DNA of 64,000 nucleotides. It comes from Phytohabitans rumicis. GTDB lineage: Bacteria > Actinomycetota > Actinomycetes > Mycobacteriales > Micromonosporaceae. The position numbers and the translations under genes were made by a program. The notes below the pieces were generated by a model. That model searched no databases. It was not told where the DNA came from and worked only from the letters and a program-made list of their open reading frames with translations. The DNA is taken from NCBI RefSeq assembly GCF_011764445.1, contig NZ_BLPG01000001.1:8795316-8859315 (forward strand), read 5' to 3'. This document shows positions 52,313-61,087 of the stretch, piece by piece; position 1 is the stretch's first letter, and each line of letters begins with the position of its first letter.

Positions 52313-52723
52313 ATGTCCGGCGTGATTCGTCTCTACGGCCTGCTGTTCCTCATCGACCTGATCCTGGTCGTTGTCGCGCTGATCGACTGCCTGTCCACCG
52401 AGGAGTTCGCGGTACGGAACCTGCCGAAGGTGGCGTGGGTATTCATCATCCTGCTCTTCCCGCCCATCGGCCCGATCGTGTGGTTCGTCGCCGGGCGCCC
52501 GCAGCACCAGCGGGCCGGCCGGGCCGGCGCGTGGAAGCCCGGCAGCGGATTCCCCGAGTACGAGCGGCCGCGCCCGGTCGCCCCGGACGACGACCCCGAG
52601 TTCCTGCGCGGCAAGTCCCGCGAGCGGCGTGACGACGACGAACTCTTCCGCAAGTGGGAGGCCGACCTGCGCCGGCGCGAGGAAGACCTGCGCCGTCAGG
52701 ACGGCGAGAGCGAACCGTCCTGA
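52313..52723 (+). CDS. PLDc_N domain membrane protein
   Basis: This 136-residue protein has a first transmembrane helix (LYGLLFLIDLILVVVALIDC) and a second (WVFIILLFPPIGPIVWFVAG) with the spacing of the PLDc_N domain, found alone in many actinomycetes. The tail is hydrophilic and charged (RRDDDELFRKWEADLRRREE), predicted coiled coil. The function is unknown. The start may also be GTG at 52322. Confidence 0.87.
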   Translation: MSGVIRLYGLLFLIDLILVVVALIDCLSTEEFAVRNLPKVAWVFIILLFPPIGPIVWFVAGRPQHQRAGRAGAWKPGSGFPEYERPRPVAPDDDPEFLRGKSRERRDDDELFRKWEADLRRREEDLRRQDGESEPS

Positions 52724-52786
52724 CCGGACGTCGGGTACCTTTCCAGGCGTTGTGCGACAGCGTCGCCGGGCCGCGAAGGGAACTTG

Positions 52787-54025
52787 ATGTCGAGGGTGCT
52801 GTTCACGATGGCCTTTGCGCTGGCCATTCTCGTCTCGGTGAGCCTGCACGAGGCCGGGCACCTGATCACGGCGAAGCGTTTCGGGATGCGTGTCACGCAG
52901 TACTTCGTCGGTTACGGGCCGACGATCTTCTCGTGGCGCCGGGGCGGGACCGAGTACGGCTTGAAGGCGATCCCGCTCGGGGGCTTCTGCAAGATCGTCG
53001 GGATGACGCCGGCGGACGACGACGTGGCCCCGGCGGACCAGCACCGGGTGATGTGGCGGTTTCCGGTGTGGAAGCGGACCGTCGTGATGGCCTCGGGTGT
53101 GACGATGCAGTTCCTGCTGGCGATCGTCGGCCTCTGGTTCGCGGCCGCGTTCGTCGGCGTGCCCAACCTCGACTATCCGCAGACCCAGGCCGAGCTCGCC
53201 GCCCAACCGGCCGCGATCGTGGTCGGCGACTGTGTCACGGCGGACGCGGTCCGGGCGTGCGCCCCCACCGACCCGGTGTCGCCGGCCAAGTCTGCCGGGC
53301 TGCGTGACGGCGACGTGCTCACCGCCGTCAACGGGGTGCCGATCGCGACGTACGCCGACATGCTCCGGGTGATCCGGCAGACCACGCCGGGGCCGGCGTC
53401 GGTGGCCTACACGCGTGACGGGCAGCCCGGCACGGTGCGGGTGGACCTGAGCGCGGTGCGGCGGGCGCCGCTGGACAACCCGACCGGTCCGGTCGGCACC
53501 GTGGCCGCCCTGGGCGTGGGCCTGCACGTCTCCGCTCCGCGGGAGGTCACCTTCGGGCCGATCGGTGCCTTCGGGGCGACCGTGGAGTACTCGGGCTGGA
53601 TGGCCGGGCAGACCTACGAGGCGGCCAAGCGGATCCCGTCGAAGGTGCCGGCGCTGTGGCGCTCCATCACCGGCGCCGAGCGCGACCCGGACACCCCGGT
53701 CAGCGTGGTGGGTGTCAGCCTGCTCGGCGGCGAGGCGGCGTCGCTGGGCCTCTGGTCCACGGTGTTGATGATCTTCATTGGGCTGAACGTGTTCATGGGC
53801 TTCTTCAACCTGCTGCCGCTGCTGCCGCTCGACGGTGGTCACATCGCCATCGCCTGGTTCGAGCGGGCACGTTCCTGGGTCGCGGCCCGGCTGGGCAGGC
53901 CGGATCCGGGCCGGGTGGACTACCTGAAGATGATGCCGCTGACGTACGCGGTCATCCTGATCGGCGGAGCCTTCACGCTCCTGACGGTGACCGCCGACGT
54001 CGTCAACCCCATCACCATCAGGTGA
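52787..54025 (+). CDS. Site-2-type zinc metalloprotease (M50, RseP/Rip1 family)
   Basis: This 412-residue membrane protease has HEAGH (residues 21-25) in the first helix, a PDZ domain (about 150-215, with SAGLRDGDVLTAVNGVPIATYADML) and the second zinc motif NLLPLLPLDGGH in the C-terminal region. Family members cut anti-sigma factors or other single-pass proteins inside the membrane. The start at 52787 follows GAAGGGA; TTG at 52784 is also possible. It is convergent with the aryl ligase gene, overlapping by 8 bp. The gene order of the common dxr-rseP-ispG cluster is not present. Confidence 0.92.
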   Translation: MSRVLFTMAFALAILVSVSLHEAGHLITAKRFGMRVTQYFVGYGPTIFSWRRGGTEYGLKAIPLGGFCKIVGMTPADDDVAPADQHRVMWRFPVWKRTVVMASGVTMQFLLAIVGLWFAAAFVGVPNLDYPQTQAELAAQPAAIVVGDCVTADAVRACAPTDPVSPAKSAGLRDGDVLTAVNGVPIATYADMLRVIRQTTPGPASVAYTRDGQPGTVRVDLSAVRRAPLDNPTGPVGTVAALGVGLHVSAPREVTFGPIGAFGATVEYSGWMAGQTYEAAKRIPSKVPALWRSITGAERDPDTPVSVVGVSLLGGEAASLGLWSTVLMIFIGLNVFMGFFNLLPLLPLDGGHIAIAWFERARSWVAARLGRPDPGRVDYLKMMPLTYAVILIGGAFTLLTVTADVVNPITIR

Positions 54026-55661
54026 CGAGCCGGGCCGCGATGTCGGCACGCAGCGCCTTCTTGTCCACCTTGCCGACCTTGGTGGTGGCCAGCTCGTCGA
54101 CGAGCACGAGGCGCTCGGGCAGCTTGAACCGCGCGATCCCCATCGCCTCCATGCCGAGCCGGATCGCGTCGAGCCGCGGCGTGTGCCCCGGCTGCGGTAC
54201 GACGTAGACGCAGACCCGCTCGCCCAGCTCCCGGTCGGGCATGGCGACGGCGGCGACCTGGCTGATCCCGGGCAGCTGGTAGATGAGGTTCTCCACCTCC
54301 TCGGCGGAGATCTTCTCGCCGCCCCGGTTGATCATGTCCTTGTCGCGCCCTTCGACCACGAGATTGCCCTCCGGGGTACGCCGGCAGATGTCGCCGCTGC
54401 GGTACCAGCCGTCGGCGGTGAACGCGCGGGCGTTCTGCTCGGCGGCGCGGTAGTAGCCGCGCGGCGTGTACGGCCCCCGGGTCAGCAGCGAGCCGGGCGC
54501 GCCCTCGGGCACGTCCCGGTCGGCCTCGTCGACCAGGCGTACCTCGTCGTCGGGGCACATCGGGCGGCCCTGGGTGGTGCAGATGACGTCCTCGGGGTCG
54601 TCCAGCCGGGTGTAGTTGAGCAGGCCCTCGGCCATCCCGAAGACCTGCTGCAGGCGCGCGCCGAGGACCGGCCGGACCCGGCGGGCCAGCTCGTCGGCGA
54701 GGCGTGCCCCGCCCACCTGCAGCACCCGCAGCGACGCCAGCTCGGCGGCGCCGTGCGTCTCGGCGTGCTCCAGCCAGCGGCCGGCGACGGCGGGCACCAC
54801 CGCGGTGTGCGTGACACCCCGCGCGGCGATCGTGGCGAACGCCCGGGCCGGCTCGGGGGAGGGGAGCATGACGACGGTGCCGCCGGCCAACAGGGTGCCC
54901 AGGATCCCCGGGCAGGCCAGTGGGAAGTTGTGCCCGGCCGGCAGGCTCACCAGGTATACGGTGCCGGCGTCGACCCCGCTGACCGCGGCGCTGGCCCGCG
55001 CGTTGTACGCGTAGTCGTCGTGCGTACGGGCGATCAGCTTGGGCAGTCCGGTGGTGCCGCCGGAGAGCAGGAAGACGGCGACGTCGCGGCTGTGCGGAGG
55101 CGGAAGGGCCGGTGTCGGCGAGGCGCCCGGGGTGCACAGCGCGCGCAGGTCCACGCTGCCCGGCGCGACGAAGTCACCGGCCACCAGCACATGCCAGGGG
55201 CCCGTCACCTCGCCGGCCAGCTCGTGCGCGAGCGCCTGGTGGTCGAAGTCCCGCAGCCGGTCCGGTACGGCGATCGCGGCGGCCTCGGCGTGCCGGGCCA
55301 GGTAGGCGAGCTCGGTGCGGCGGTGCCCGGGCAGTGCCATCACCGGCACGATGCCGGACCGCAGGCAGGCGCCGGTGAGCACGACGAACTCCCACCCGTT
55401 CGCCAGCTGGACCAGGATGCGGTCGCCGGCGACAAGGCCCAGGTCGAGCAGGCGGCCGGCGGCGGCGTCGATCCGGTCGAGCAGCTCGGCGTAGCTCAGG
55501 CTCACGTCGCCGTCGACCAGGGCCAGGGCCCGGGGCGTACGGTCCGCGGCGGCGCGTAGCAGGTCGCCCAGCGGCGCACCGGTCCAGTAGCCGGCCGCGA
55601 CGTATCGGGCGGCGTCCGCGTCCGGCCAGGGGACGGTGCCGTCAGCAATCGGTGTGGCCAT
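54018..55661 (-). CDS. Aryl-acid AMP ligase (salicylate or dihydroxybenzoate type)
   Basis: This 547-residue adenylate-forming enzyme belongs to the DhbE/EntE group: FLLSGGTTGLPKLIARTH, SLPAGHNFPLACPG (the aryl-acid pocket segment), QVFGMAEGLLNYTRLDD, YRSGDICRRTPEGNLVVEGR and the final KVGKVDKKAL. It would make aryl-AMP from salicylate or 2,3-dihydroxybenzoate. Its neighbours are catabolic, and no isochorismate genes or peptide synthetases are present, so salicylate activation for degradation fits better than siderophore synthesis. The start ATG 55661 is 20 bases inside the previous gene, with GGAG upstream. Confidence 0.9.
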   Translation of the reverse strand: MATPIADGTVPWPDADAARYVAAGYWTGAPLGDLLRAAADRTPRALALVDGDVSLSYAELLDRIDAAAGRLLDLGLVAGDRILVQLANGWEFVVLTGACLRSGIVPVMALPGHRRTELAYLARHAEAAAIAVPDRLRDFDHQALAHELAGEVTGPWHVLVAGDFVAPGSVDLRALCTPGASPTPALPPPHSRDVAVFLLSGGTTGLPKLIARTHDDYAYNARASAAVSGVDAGTVYLVSLPAGHNFPLACPGILGTLLAGGTVVMLPSPEPARAFATIAARGVTHTAVVPAVAGRWLEHAETHGAAELASLRVLQVGGARLADELARRVRPVLGARLQQVFGMAEGLLNYTRLDDPEDVICTTQGRPMCPDDEVRLVDEADRDVPEGAPGSLLTRGPYTPRGYYRAAEQNARAFTADGWYRSGDICRRTPEGNLVVEGRDKDMINRGGEKISAEEVENLIYQLPGISQVAAVAMPDRELGERVCVYVVPQPGHTPRLDAIRLGMEAMGIARFKLPERLVLVDELATTKVGKVDKKALRADIAARLVT

Positions 55662-57705
55662 CGGGTGTCTCCAGCTCTTGGGCAAGCGCGGTGTCCGCCA
55701 CGACCACGGCGTCCAGGGCGATGAGGCCCTGCGCGGTCAGCCGGAGCGGGTTGATCTCGATGTCGGTGAGCGTGGGATGGGCGTGCAGCAGGTCGCCGAG
55801 GGCCACCAGCACCGTGGCCAGGGCGTCCCGGTCCAGGGCCGGCCCGCCGCGCCAGCCGTCCAGCAGCGCCCGGCCGGCCAGCTCGTTCGGCATGGCGGCG
55901 GCCTGCGCCCGGCTCAGCGGGGCCAGCCGCAGCGCCACGTCGGCGAGGGCCTCGGCGATGGTGCCGCCGAGGCCGCAGAGCACCAGCGGGCCGAAGTCCG
56001 GGTCGCGGCGCGCGCCGACCACCAGGTCGACGCCGTCCGGTGCCATCGCCTCGACGAGGAACCGCCGGGCGCCGGCCGCCTCCAGCGCGTCGAGGGCGGC
56101 GTCGAGCTGGTCCGGGGTGGCGACGCCGAGGCGTACCCCGCCGATGTCGGTCTTGTGCAGGACGGCCGCGTCCAGCAGCTTCACCGCGACCGGGCCGGGC
56201 AGGTCGGCTAGGGCCCGGTGGGCGGCGGCGCGGTCGGCGCAGGCGCGGCGCGGCATCGTGGCCACGCCGAGGCGTTCCAGCAGGGCCTTGGCCCGGTCCT
56301 CGTCGAAGGGTCCGGAGCCGACCTCCACGATGTGGCCGGCGGGTGCCGGGGTCTCCGGATCGCGGCGGGCTCGGGCGTCGGTGATCAGGGCACCCACCAT
56401 GGCCGCCACCCCGGTCGGGTCCACGGCCGCGGGCACGCCGCGCGCCACCAGCTCGCGGCGGATGCGCTGGACGTCCGGTCCGGCGCCGCCGACGCCGAAG
56501 ACCAGCGGTGCGTCGCCCGCCGCCGCCACGGCCGCCACCAGGTCGAACGCGTCGGGCTCGGCGAGGGCGTACCCGGCGACCAGGTCCACACCGGGGTCCG
56601 CGGCGACGGTGGTGAGCACCCGCGCGAAACCGGGCCCCGGCCGGCCGGTATCCACCGGGTTGCGCTGGTAGGTCAGCGGCGGCAGCACGGTCGCCAACTC
56701 GTCGCGGGTCGCGGCGGTCAGCTCCGGCACCCGCGCGCCGCGCCCGCGCAGGTCGTCCAGGAGCAGCAGGCCCGGCCCGGCCTGGGCGGTCACCACGCCG
56801 ACGCCGGGGGCGGCCGCCGGTTGCAGCCGGGTCAGGGCCAGGGCGGAGACGGCGTCGACCAGCTCCCGCTCGTCGTCCACCAGCACGGCGCCGGCCTGGG
56901 CGAGCGCGGCCCGGGCGGTACGCCACGAGGTGGCCAGCGCCCCGGTGTGCGACGCCGCGAACGCGCCGATCTCGTGCCGGCCGACGACGAGCGCCACGAC
57001 CGGCCGGGTGGCGGCCAGCCGCGCGACGGATTCGACCAGCCGCCGCCCGTCGGGGACCGACTCCACGTGCAGCGCGACCGTGGCGGTGTCCGGCGTGCCG
57101 GCCAGGTGGTCGAGGACGTCGGCGGCGGCGACGTCGGCGCCGTTGCCGAGCCCGACCGCGAGGCTCACCCCGTGCCCGGCCTCGGCGAGCAGGAACGCCA
57201 GCGCGTGGTTGACCCCGCCGCTGGCGGCCACGACCGCGATCCGGCCGGCGGGCACCGCGGCCGCCCCGGGCACGAAGCTCGCGGTCAGGCCGTGCCCGGG
57301 GGCGAGGAAACCGGACGTGTTGGGCCCGAGCAGGCGTACCCCGGTGTCGGTGGCCACGGCCGACAGCTCGCGCTGGTGCGTGGCGCCGTCCGGGCCCGCC
57401 TCGGCGAACCCGCCGCCGTAGACGATCGCCGCCCGGGCGCCCGCCGCGGCGGCCTCGGCCAGCGCGGGGGCGCAGGCGGGCGCCGGCAGGCAGATCATCG
57501 CCAGGTCCAGCGGGCCCTGCGCGGCGGCGTCGCGGACCGTGGCGTACACGCCGTCGGCCGGTCGCGGCTCGCGGGCGTTGACCAGGCCGACGTACCCGGG
57601 AAAGGGGCGCAGCGAGCGGGCCAGTGCGGCACCGAGCTTGGCCGGGTCGCGCGACGCGCCGACCACCGCGACGCCGCGCGGCGCGAACAGCGGCACAAGG
57701 CTCAC
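55642..57705 (-). CDS. NDP-forming acyl-CoA synthetase family protein
   Basis: This 687-residue protein has a CoA-binding domain at the N-terminus (LFAPRGVAVVGASRDPAKLG), a succinyl-CoA-ligase-like domain (IAVVAASGGVNHALAFLLAEAGHG and VTAQAGPGLLLLDDLRGRG) and an ATP-grasp domain at the C-terminus (FDEDRAKALLERLGVA, AVKLLDAAVLHKTDIGGVRLGV). It resembles the acetate-CoA ligase (ADP-forming) fusion. In salicylate pathways such a protein transfers the aryl group to CoA. The GTG start at 57705 overlaps the stop of the monooxygenase gene (GTGA). Confidence 0.88.
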   Translation of the reverse strand: MSLVPLFAPRGVAVVGASRDPAKLGAALARSLRPFPGYVGLVNAREPRPADGVYATVRDAAAQGPLDLAMICLPAPACAPALAEAAAAGARAAIVYGGGFAEAGPDGATHQRELSAVATDTGVRLLGPNTSGFLAPGHGLTASFVPGAAAVPAGRIAVVAASGGVNHALAFLLAEAGHGVSLAVGLGNGADVAAADVLDHLAGTPDTATVALHVESVPDGRRLVESVARLAATRPVVALVVGRHEIGAFAASHTGALATSWRTARAALAQAGAVLVDDERELVDAVSALALTRLQPAAAPGVGVVTAQAGPGLLLLDDLRGRGARVPELTAATRDELATVLPPLTYQRNPVDTGRPGPGFARVLTTVAADPGVDLVAGYALAEPDAFDLVAAVAAAGDAPLVFGVGGAGPDVQRIRRELVARGVPAAVDPTGVAAMVGALITDARARRDPETPAPAGHIVEVGSGPFDEDRAKALLERLGVATMPRRACADRAAAHRALADLPGPVAVKLLDAAVLHKTDIGGVRLGVATPDQLDAALDALEAAGARRFLVEAMAPDGVDLVVGARRDPDFGPLVLCGLGGTIAEALADVALRLAPLSRAQAAAMPNELAGRALLDGWRGGPALDRDALATVLVALGDLLHAHPTLTDIEINPLRLTAQGLIALDAVVVADTALAQELETPDGHTDC

Positions 57706-59288
57706 GGTCCCGCCCAGGAGGCCACGGTGTCGGCGGCGGCGCCGACGAGGTCGGCCCGGCCGGACAGCAGCGCGGTCACCGCGCGATCGCGGTCCAGGCC
57801 GTCGTCGACCAGCAGCGCGGGAACGCGATGCCGCAGCCGGACCTGCTCGGTGAGCCGGGCCCGGGTGTACGCGGTGCCGCCGTGCACCGCCACCAGCACC
57901 GGCCCGGATGCCACCACAGTGGACAGTCTCGCCTCGGCGGCGGGCAGCCCGGCTTCGTCGTCCGGCGCGGCGAACCAGGCGCCCCACGCCGGCCCGGCCG
58001 GGTCGCCGCCGTCGAGCAGCGGCAGGTCGGCGCCGGGCAGCCGGGCGGTTTGCCGGGTCACCACGAGCGCGCGGCCGGGCAGCGTCTGGCCGGCGAGCCG
58101 GAGCGGGCTGGCCAGCGGCTCGGCGCCGTGGTTGGCGCGCCACCGGTCGTGGCTGGCGCGGACGAAGTCCGGGGCCCGGCGGGCCAGCCGCGCGTCGGTG
58201 ATGCTGCGGGACAGGAAGTGGTAGGCGAACTGCCACGGCTCGAAGGCGTCGTGGTACTCGCCGAAGCGCTCCCACCAGCCCAGGCTCGGGCGCGCCGAGT
58301 CCTGGATCGCGCGCACCGACGGGTGGGCCGCGGCCTCGTACGCGGGCAGCGCCGCCGCCAGGTCGTAGCCGTGCGCCACGAGGGCGGCGCTGAGCGCGAT
58401 CGCGTCCTCCATGGCCATCTTCGTGCCGGAGCCGACCGAGAAGTGCGCGGTGTGTACGGCGTCGCCGAGCAGCGCGACCGGCCGCGGGTGCAGCACGTGC
58501 CAGCGCCGGGTGCGGCGGGTGCGGAAGCTGGCCCAGCGGGAGTTGTTGACCAGCAGCCGGTGCCCGTCGATCTGCTCGGCGAAGAGCTTCTCCAGGTATT
58601 CCTTGCTGTCCAGGTCGCTTTGGCCGGGCGGCTGGGTGGCGTCGAACCCGTCCAGGCCCGCCGCCCGCCACGCCGGCTCGTCGCACTCCACGATGAACGT
58701 GCTCACCCGTTCGCTGATGGGGTAGCCGTGCACCGCGAAGACCCCGTGCGGGCCGCGCTCGTGGACGAAGGTGAGGCCGTCGAAGAGGTAGTCGGTGCCG
58801 AACCAGATGAACCTGGCCGTGGCGGTCTCCACAGTGGACTCCAGCCCGGCCAGGCTCTCCCGGGTGCGGGAGCCGGCGCCGTCGGCGGCCACGACCAGGT
58901 CGTACCCGGTGAGGTTGGTGGGGTCGACCTCGGTGCGGAAGCGCAGTTGGGCGCCGACCTCGACGGCGCGGGCCTGCATCAGCGCCAGGAGGGTGCGCCG
59001 CTCGATCGCGGCCATGCCGTTGCCGCCGCAGCGGATCCGCTCGCCCTTGACGCGCACCTCGATGTCGTCCCAGTGCCGGCCGTGCGCGTCCAGCGCCTCG
59101 CGCAGCACCGGGTCGGCCTCGTGGATGCCGGCGAGGGTCCGGTCGGAGAAGACCACGCCGAACCCGAACGCGTCGTCGGCGCGGTTGCGCTCGAAGACCG
59201 TCACCTCGACCGACGGGTCGGCCTGCCGGATCAGCGTGGCGAAGAATAGGCCGCCGGGGCCGCCGCCGATCACCGCGATGCTGGTCAC
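57702..59288 (-). CDS. FAD monooxygenase, salicylyl-CoA 5-hydroxylase-like
   Basis: This 528-residue flavoprotein has the FAD dinucleotide motif AVIGGGPGGLFFATLI, DLVVAADGAGSRTR (DG motif) and RPVALLGDAVHTAHFSVGSGTKMAMEDA (the second FAD motif with the distinctive HFSVGSGTKMA). This last feature matches the FAD part of salicylyl-CoA and aminobenzoyl-CoA monooxygenases. It would hydroxylate an aryl-CoA ring using NAD(P)H and O2. The C-terminal end lacks the extra OYE-type domain of aminobenzoyl-CoA monooxygenase. The start is GTG 59288, 23 bp after the PaaX-like gene. Confidence 0.87.
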   Translation of the reverse strand: MTSIAVIGGGPGGLFFATLIRQADPSVEVTVFERNRADDAFGFGVVFSDRTLAGIHEADPVLREALDAHGRHWDDIEVRVKGERIRCGGNGMAAIERRTLLALMQARAVEVGAQLRFRTEVDPTNLTGYDLVVAADGAGSRTRESLAGLESTVETATARFIWFGTDYLFDGLTFVHERGPHGVFAVHGYPISERVSTFIVECDEPAWRAAGLDGFDATQPPGQSDLDSKEYLEKLFAEQIDGHRLLVNNSRWASFRTRRTRRWHVLHPRPVALLGDAVHTAHFSVGSGTKMAMEDAIALSAALVAHGYDLAAALPAYEAAAHPSVRAIQDSARPSLGWWERFGEYHDAFEPWQFAYHFLSRSITDARLARRAPDFVRASHDRWRANHGAEPLASPLRLAGQTLPGRALVVTRQTARLPGADLPLLDGGDPAGPAWGAWFAAPDDEAGLPAAEARLSTVVASGPVLVAVHGGTAYTRARLTEQVRLRHRVPALLVDDGLDRDRAVTALLSGRADLVGAAADTVASWAGP

Positions 59289-59311
59289 CGACCCAACATA
59301 TAACGTCCGAG

Positions 59312-60121
59312 CTACGGCCGTCCAGATTCCGAAACAAGTTCGTCGACGTATGCCTCGGCGGGCCCGCGCAGCAGCCCGTGCGCCTCCAGGAAGACCTCGT
59401 GCGCGGCGCGGCCGGACCAGCCCGCCGGCAGCAGTTCGGGCGGCAGATCCGGGTCGCGGAACGGGAAGAGCCGGTAGTCGTGGATCAACCGGGTGCGCTC
59501 GACCAGCGCCGCCCGGCCGTGCCGCTCGCCGGCCCGGTACTCGAGCACCTGCGGCCGGTAGCGCGCCAGCAGGTCCACATAGTCCTGGTTGAGCCTGTTC
59601 AGGTCCCACGCGCGGGCGGCCATGTCCTGGTCGGCGGCGAGCCCCTCGGACTTCGCCCGGAACGCGTCGATCCGGACCACCGGGTGCTCGGCGAAGCTGG
59701 CCCGGACCTGGCCCACGCGGTCGTGCGGGCTCAGCCAGACGCCGGATGCGAGCGAGCCGAAGCCGAGCCAGGCCAGGCGCTTGCGCAGCTGCTCGCGCAA
59801 GGCCCGCTCGGACTCGGGCACCGAGTAGATGACCATGTGCCAGTGCCCGTCCCATGGGCCCTTCGCTCGGGCGAAGATGCGGTCCCGGCCCTCGTCGAGC
59901 AGCTCCCAGGCGGTGTCCGTCAGCGCGTACACGGTCTCCCGGCCGTCCCGGGTGGAGGCCAGCCAGCCCTCGCTGCGCAGCCGGGTGACCACGACCCGGA
60001 CGGTCGGCTCCGGGACGTCGAAGCAGTCCATGAGCGCGATCAGCGTGCGCAGCCGGGCCGATCCGCCGCGGTAGCGCAGGTAGTCCCCGAACAGGTCGAA
60101 CACCAGCGACCGTGCCTTCAT
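59312..60121 (-). CDS. PaaX-family transcriptional regulator
   Basis: This 269-residue protein has the PaaX layout: an N-terminal winged helix (VFDLFGDYLRYRGGSARLRTLIALMDCFDV, VRVVVTRLRSEGWLASTRDGRETVYALT), a central domain (WDGHWHMVIYSVPESERALREQLRKRLAWLGFGSL) and a C-terminal domain (DLNRLNQDYVDLLARYRPQVLEYR). PaaX represses phenylacetate genes and is released by phenylacetyl-CoA. Here it heads an operon whose products would make and use an aryl-CoA, so an aryl-CoA such as salicylyl-CoA is a natural inducer. It is divergent from the hydrolase at 60196. Confidence 0.93.
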   Translation of the reverse strand: MKARSLVFDLFGDYLRYRGGSARLRTLIALMDCFDVPEPTVRVVVTRLRSEGWLASTRDGRETVYALTDTAWELLDEGRDRIFARAKGPWDGHWHMVIYSVPESERALREQLRKRLAWLGFGSLASGVWLSPHDRVGQVRASFAEHPVVRIDAFRAKSEGLAADQDMAARAWDLNRLNQDYVDLLARYRPQVLEYRAGERHGRAALVERTRLIHDYRLFPFRDPDLPPELLPAGWSGRAAHEVFLEAHGLLRGPAEAYVDELVSESGRP

Positions 60122-60195
60122 GTTTCATCCTCTTGACGATCGTCCCACAGACGTTTCACTATAAACCCCTGATAGGCCCTTTCAAGGAGAACATC
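60122..60195. promoter_or_regulatory. Divergent control region between paaX-like gene and hydrolase
   Basis: This 74-bp region is much more AT-rich than its surroundings. On the + strand TTGACG (60133-60138) is followed after 21 bases by TATAAA (60160-60165), an imperfect spacing. GTTTCA occurs twice, at 60122 and 60153, a possible operator half-site. AAGGAGA precedes the + strand ATG at 60196. Confidence 0.4.
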
Positions 60196-60917
60196 ATGGC
60201 GGAGACCTTCGTCCTCATCACCGGTGCCGGCCACGGGGCTGGAGCTGGCGCCCGGTCGCCGAGCACCTGCGCGCGGCCGGCCACCGGGTACTCACCCCGA
60301 CCCTGCCGGGTCTCGCCGACGGCGACGACCCCCGCGAGCACAGCCTGGCCGACGTGGCCGACTTCGTGGTCGACCTCGTCGAGGGCGAGGACCTGCGCGA
60401 CGTGACCCTGGTCGGGCACAGCTGGGGCGGCTACCCGCTGACCGGCGCCGCGCCCCGGCTCGCCTCGCGACTGCGCAAGCTCGTCTACTGGAGCGCGTTC
60501 GTGCCCGCCGAGGGGGTGCCGCTGATCGAGGAGGTGCCGCCGCACTACGCCGAGATGTTCCGGCAGGTCGCGGCCGCGTCCGGCAACGACGGCGTGATCT
60601 TCCCGTACGAGGTGTTCGTGTCGGCGTTCATGCAGGACGCGGGGGAGGAGCTCCAGCGGGTGGTGCACGGGCTGCTCACGCCGCAGCCGTTGCGGTACTT
60701 CACCGAGACGGTCGCACCGATCGACCCGGCCGCGCTGGGCGTACCGGCCAGCTACGTGATCAGCGTCGACGACCTGGCGCTGCCGCCGGGCGAGTGGGGC
60801 TGGACGCCGCGCTTCCCGGAGCGGCTCGGCGACGTGCCCGTGATCGAGACGCCCGGCAGCCACGAGGCCCAGTTCACCCGCCCCGCCGAGCTCGCCGCCG
60901 CCCTCCTCAAAGCCTGA
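60196..60917 (+). CDS. Alpha/beta hydrolase, one-base frameshift near the N-terminus
   Basis: The product is about 240 residues when repaired. MAETFVLITGAGHGA continues as WSWRPVAEHLRAAGHRVL only if one base is added at the GGGG run 60235-60238 (or next to it). The core has nucleophile elbow VGHSWGG, SAFVPAEGVPLIEEVPPHYAE and a late His in TPGSHEAQFT. It belongs to the salicylate-esterase-like/EstE hydrolase group (methylesterase-type), of unknown substrate. It is divergent from the PaaX operon and could be part of it, for example as an ester hydrolase. Confidence 0.83.
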
Positions 60918-61061
60918 CCGGTCTGGGCAGGAAGGGGCGAGCTCCACCCAGCGGTGGCCGCAGGCGCATCGGCGGTATCGGACCAGCCCCTGGGACGTGT
61001 GGTGCGCCGACTCCGTCTCGGCGAGCGCCGTCGGGTGCCCGCAGCTGTCGCAGAACTCCAT
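60907..61061 (-). CDS. Small zinc-ribbon protein, one-base frameshift
   Basis: The product is about 51 residues when repaired. CDSC (residues 4-7) and CAC (residues 33-35), four Cys in all, form a zinc-ribbon pattern in MEFCDSCGHPTALAETESAH and VRYRRCACGHRWVELAP. At the GGGG run 60934-60937 (plus strand) one extra base yields the end FLPRPVRL and a stop at 60907. Without repair the frame runs on antisense through the hydrolase. The function is unknown. It overlaps the end of the hydrolase gene and is divergent from the CGNR gene. Confidence 0.62.
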
Positions 61062-61087
61062 GCGTTCCAGCGTGCTGTAATGGTCTT

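Noticed and set aside
54018-57705. The aryl-AMP ligase as part of a catecholate siderophore cluster, given the siderophore importer at 13-16.7 kb
   Set aside because: There are no isochorismate, dihydroxybenzoate or peptide synthetase genes. Its operon neighbours are catabolic and 38 kb away from the importer.
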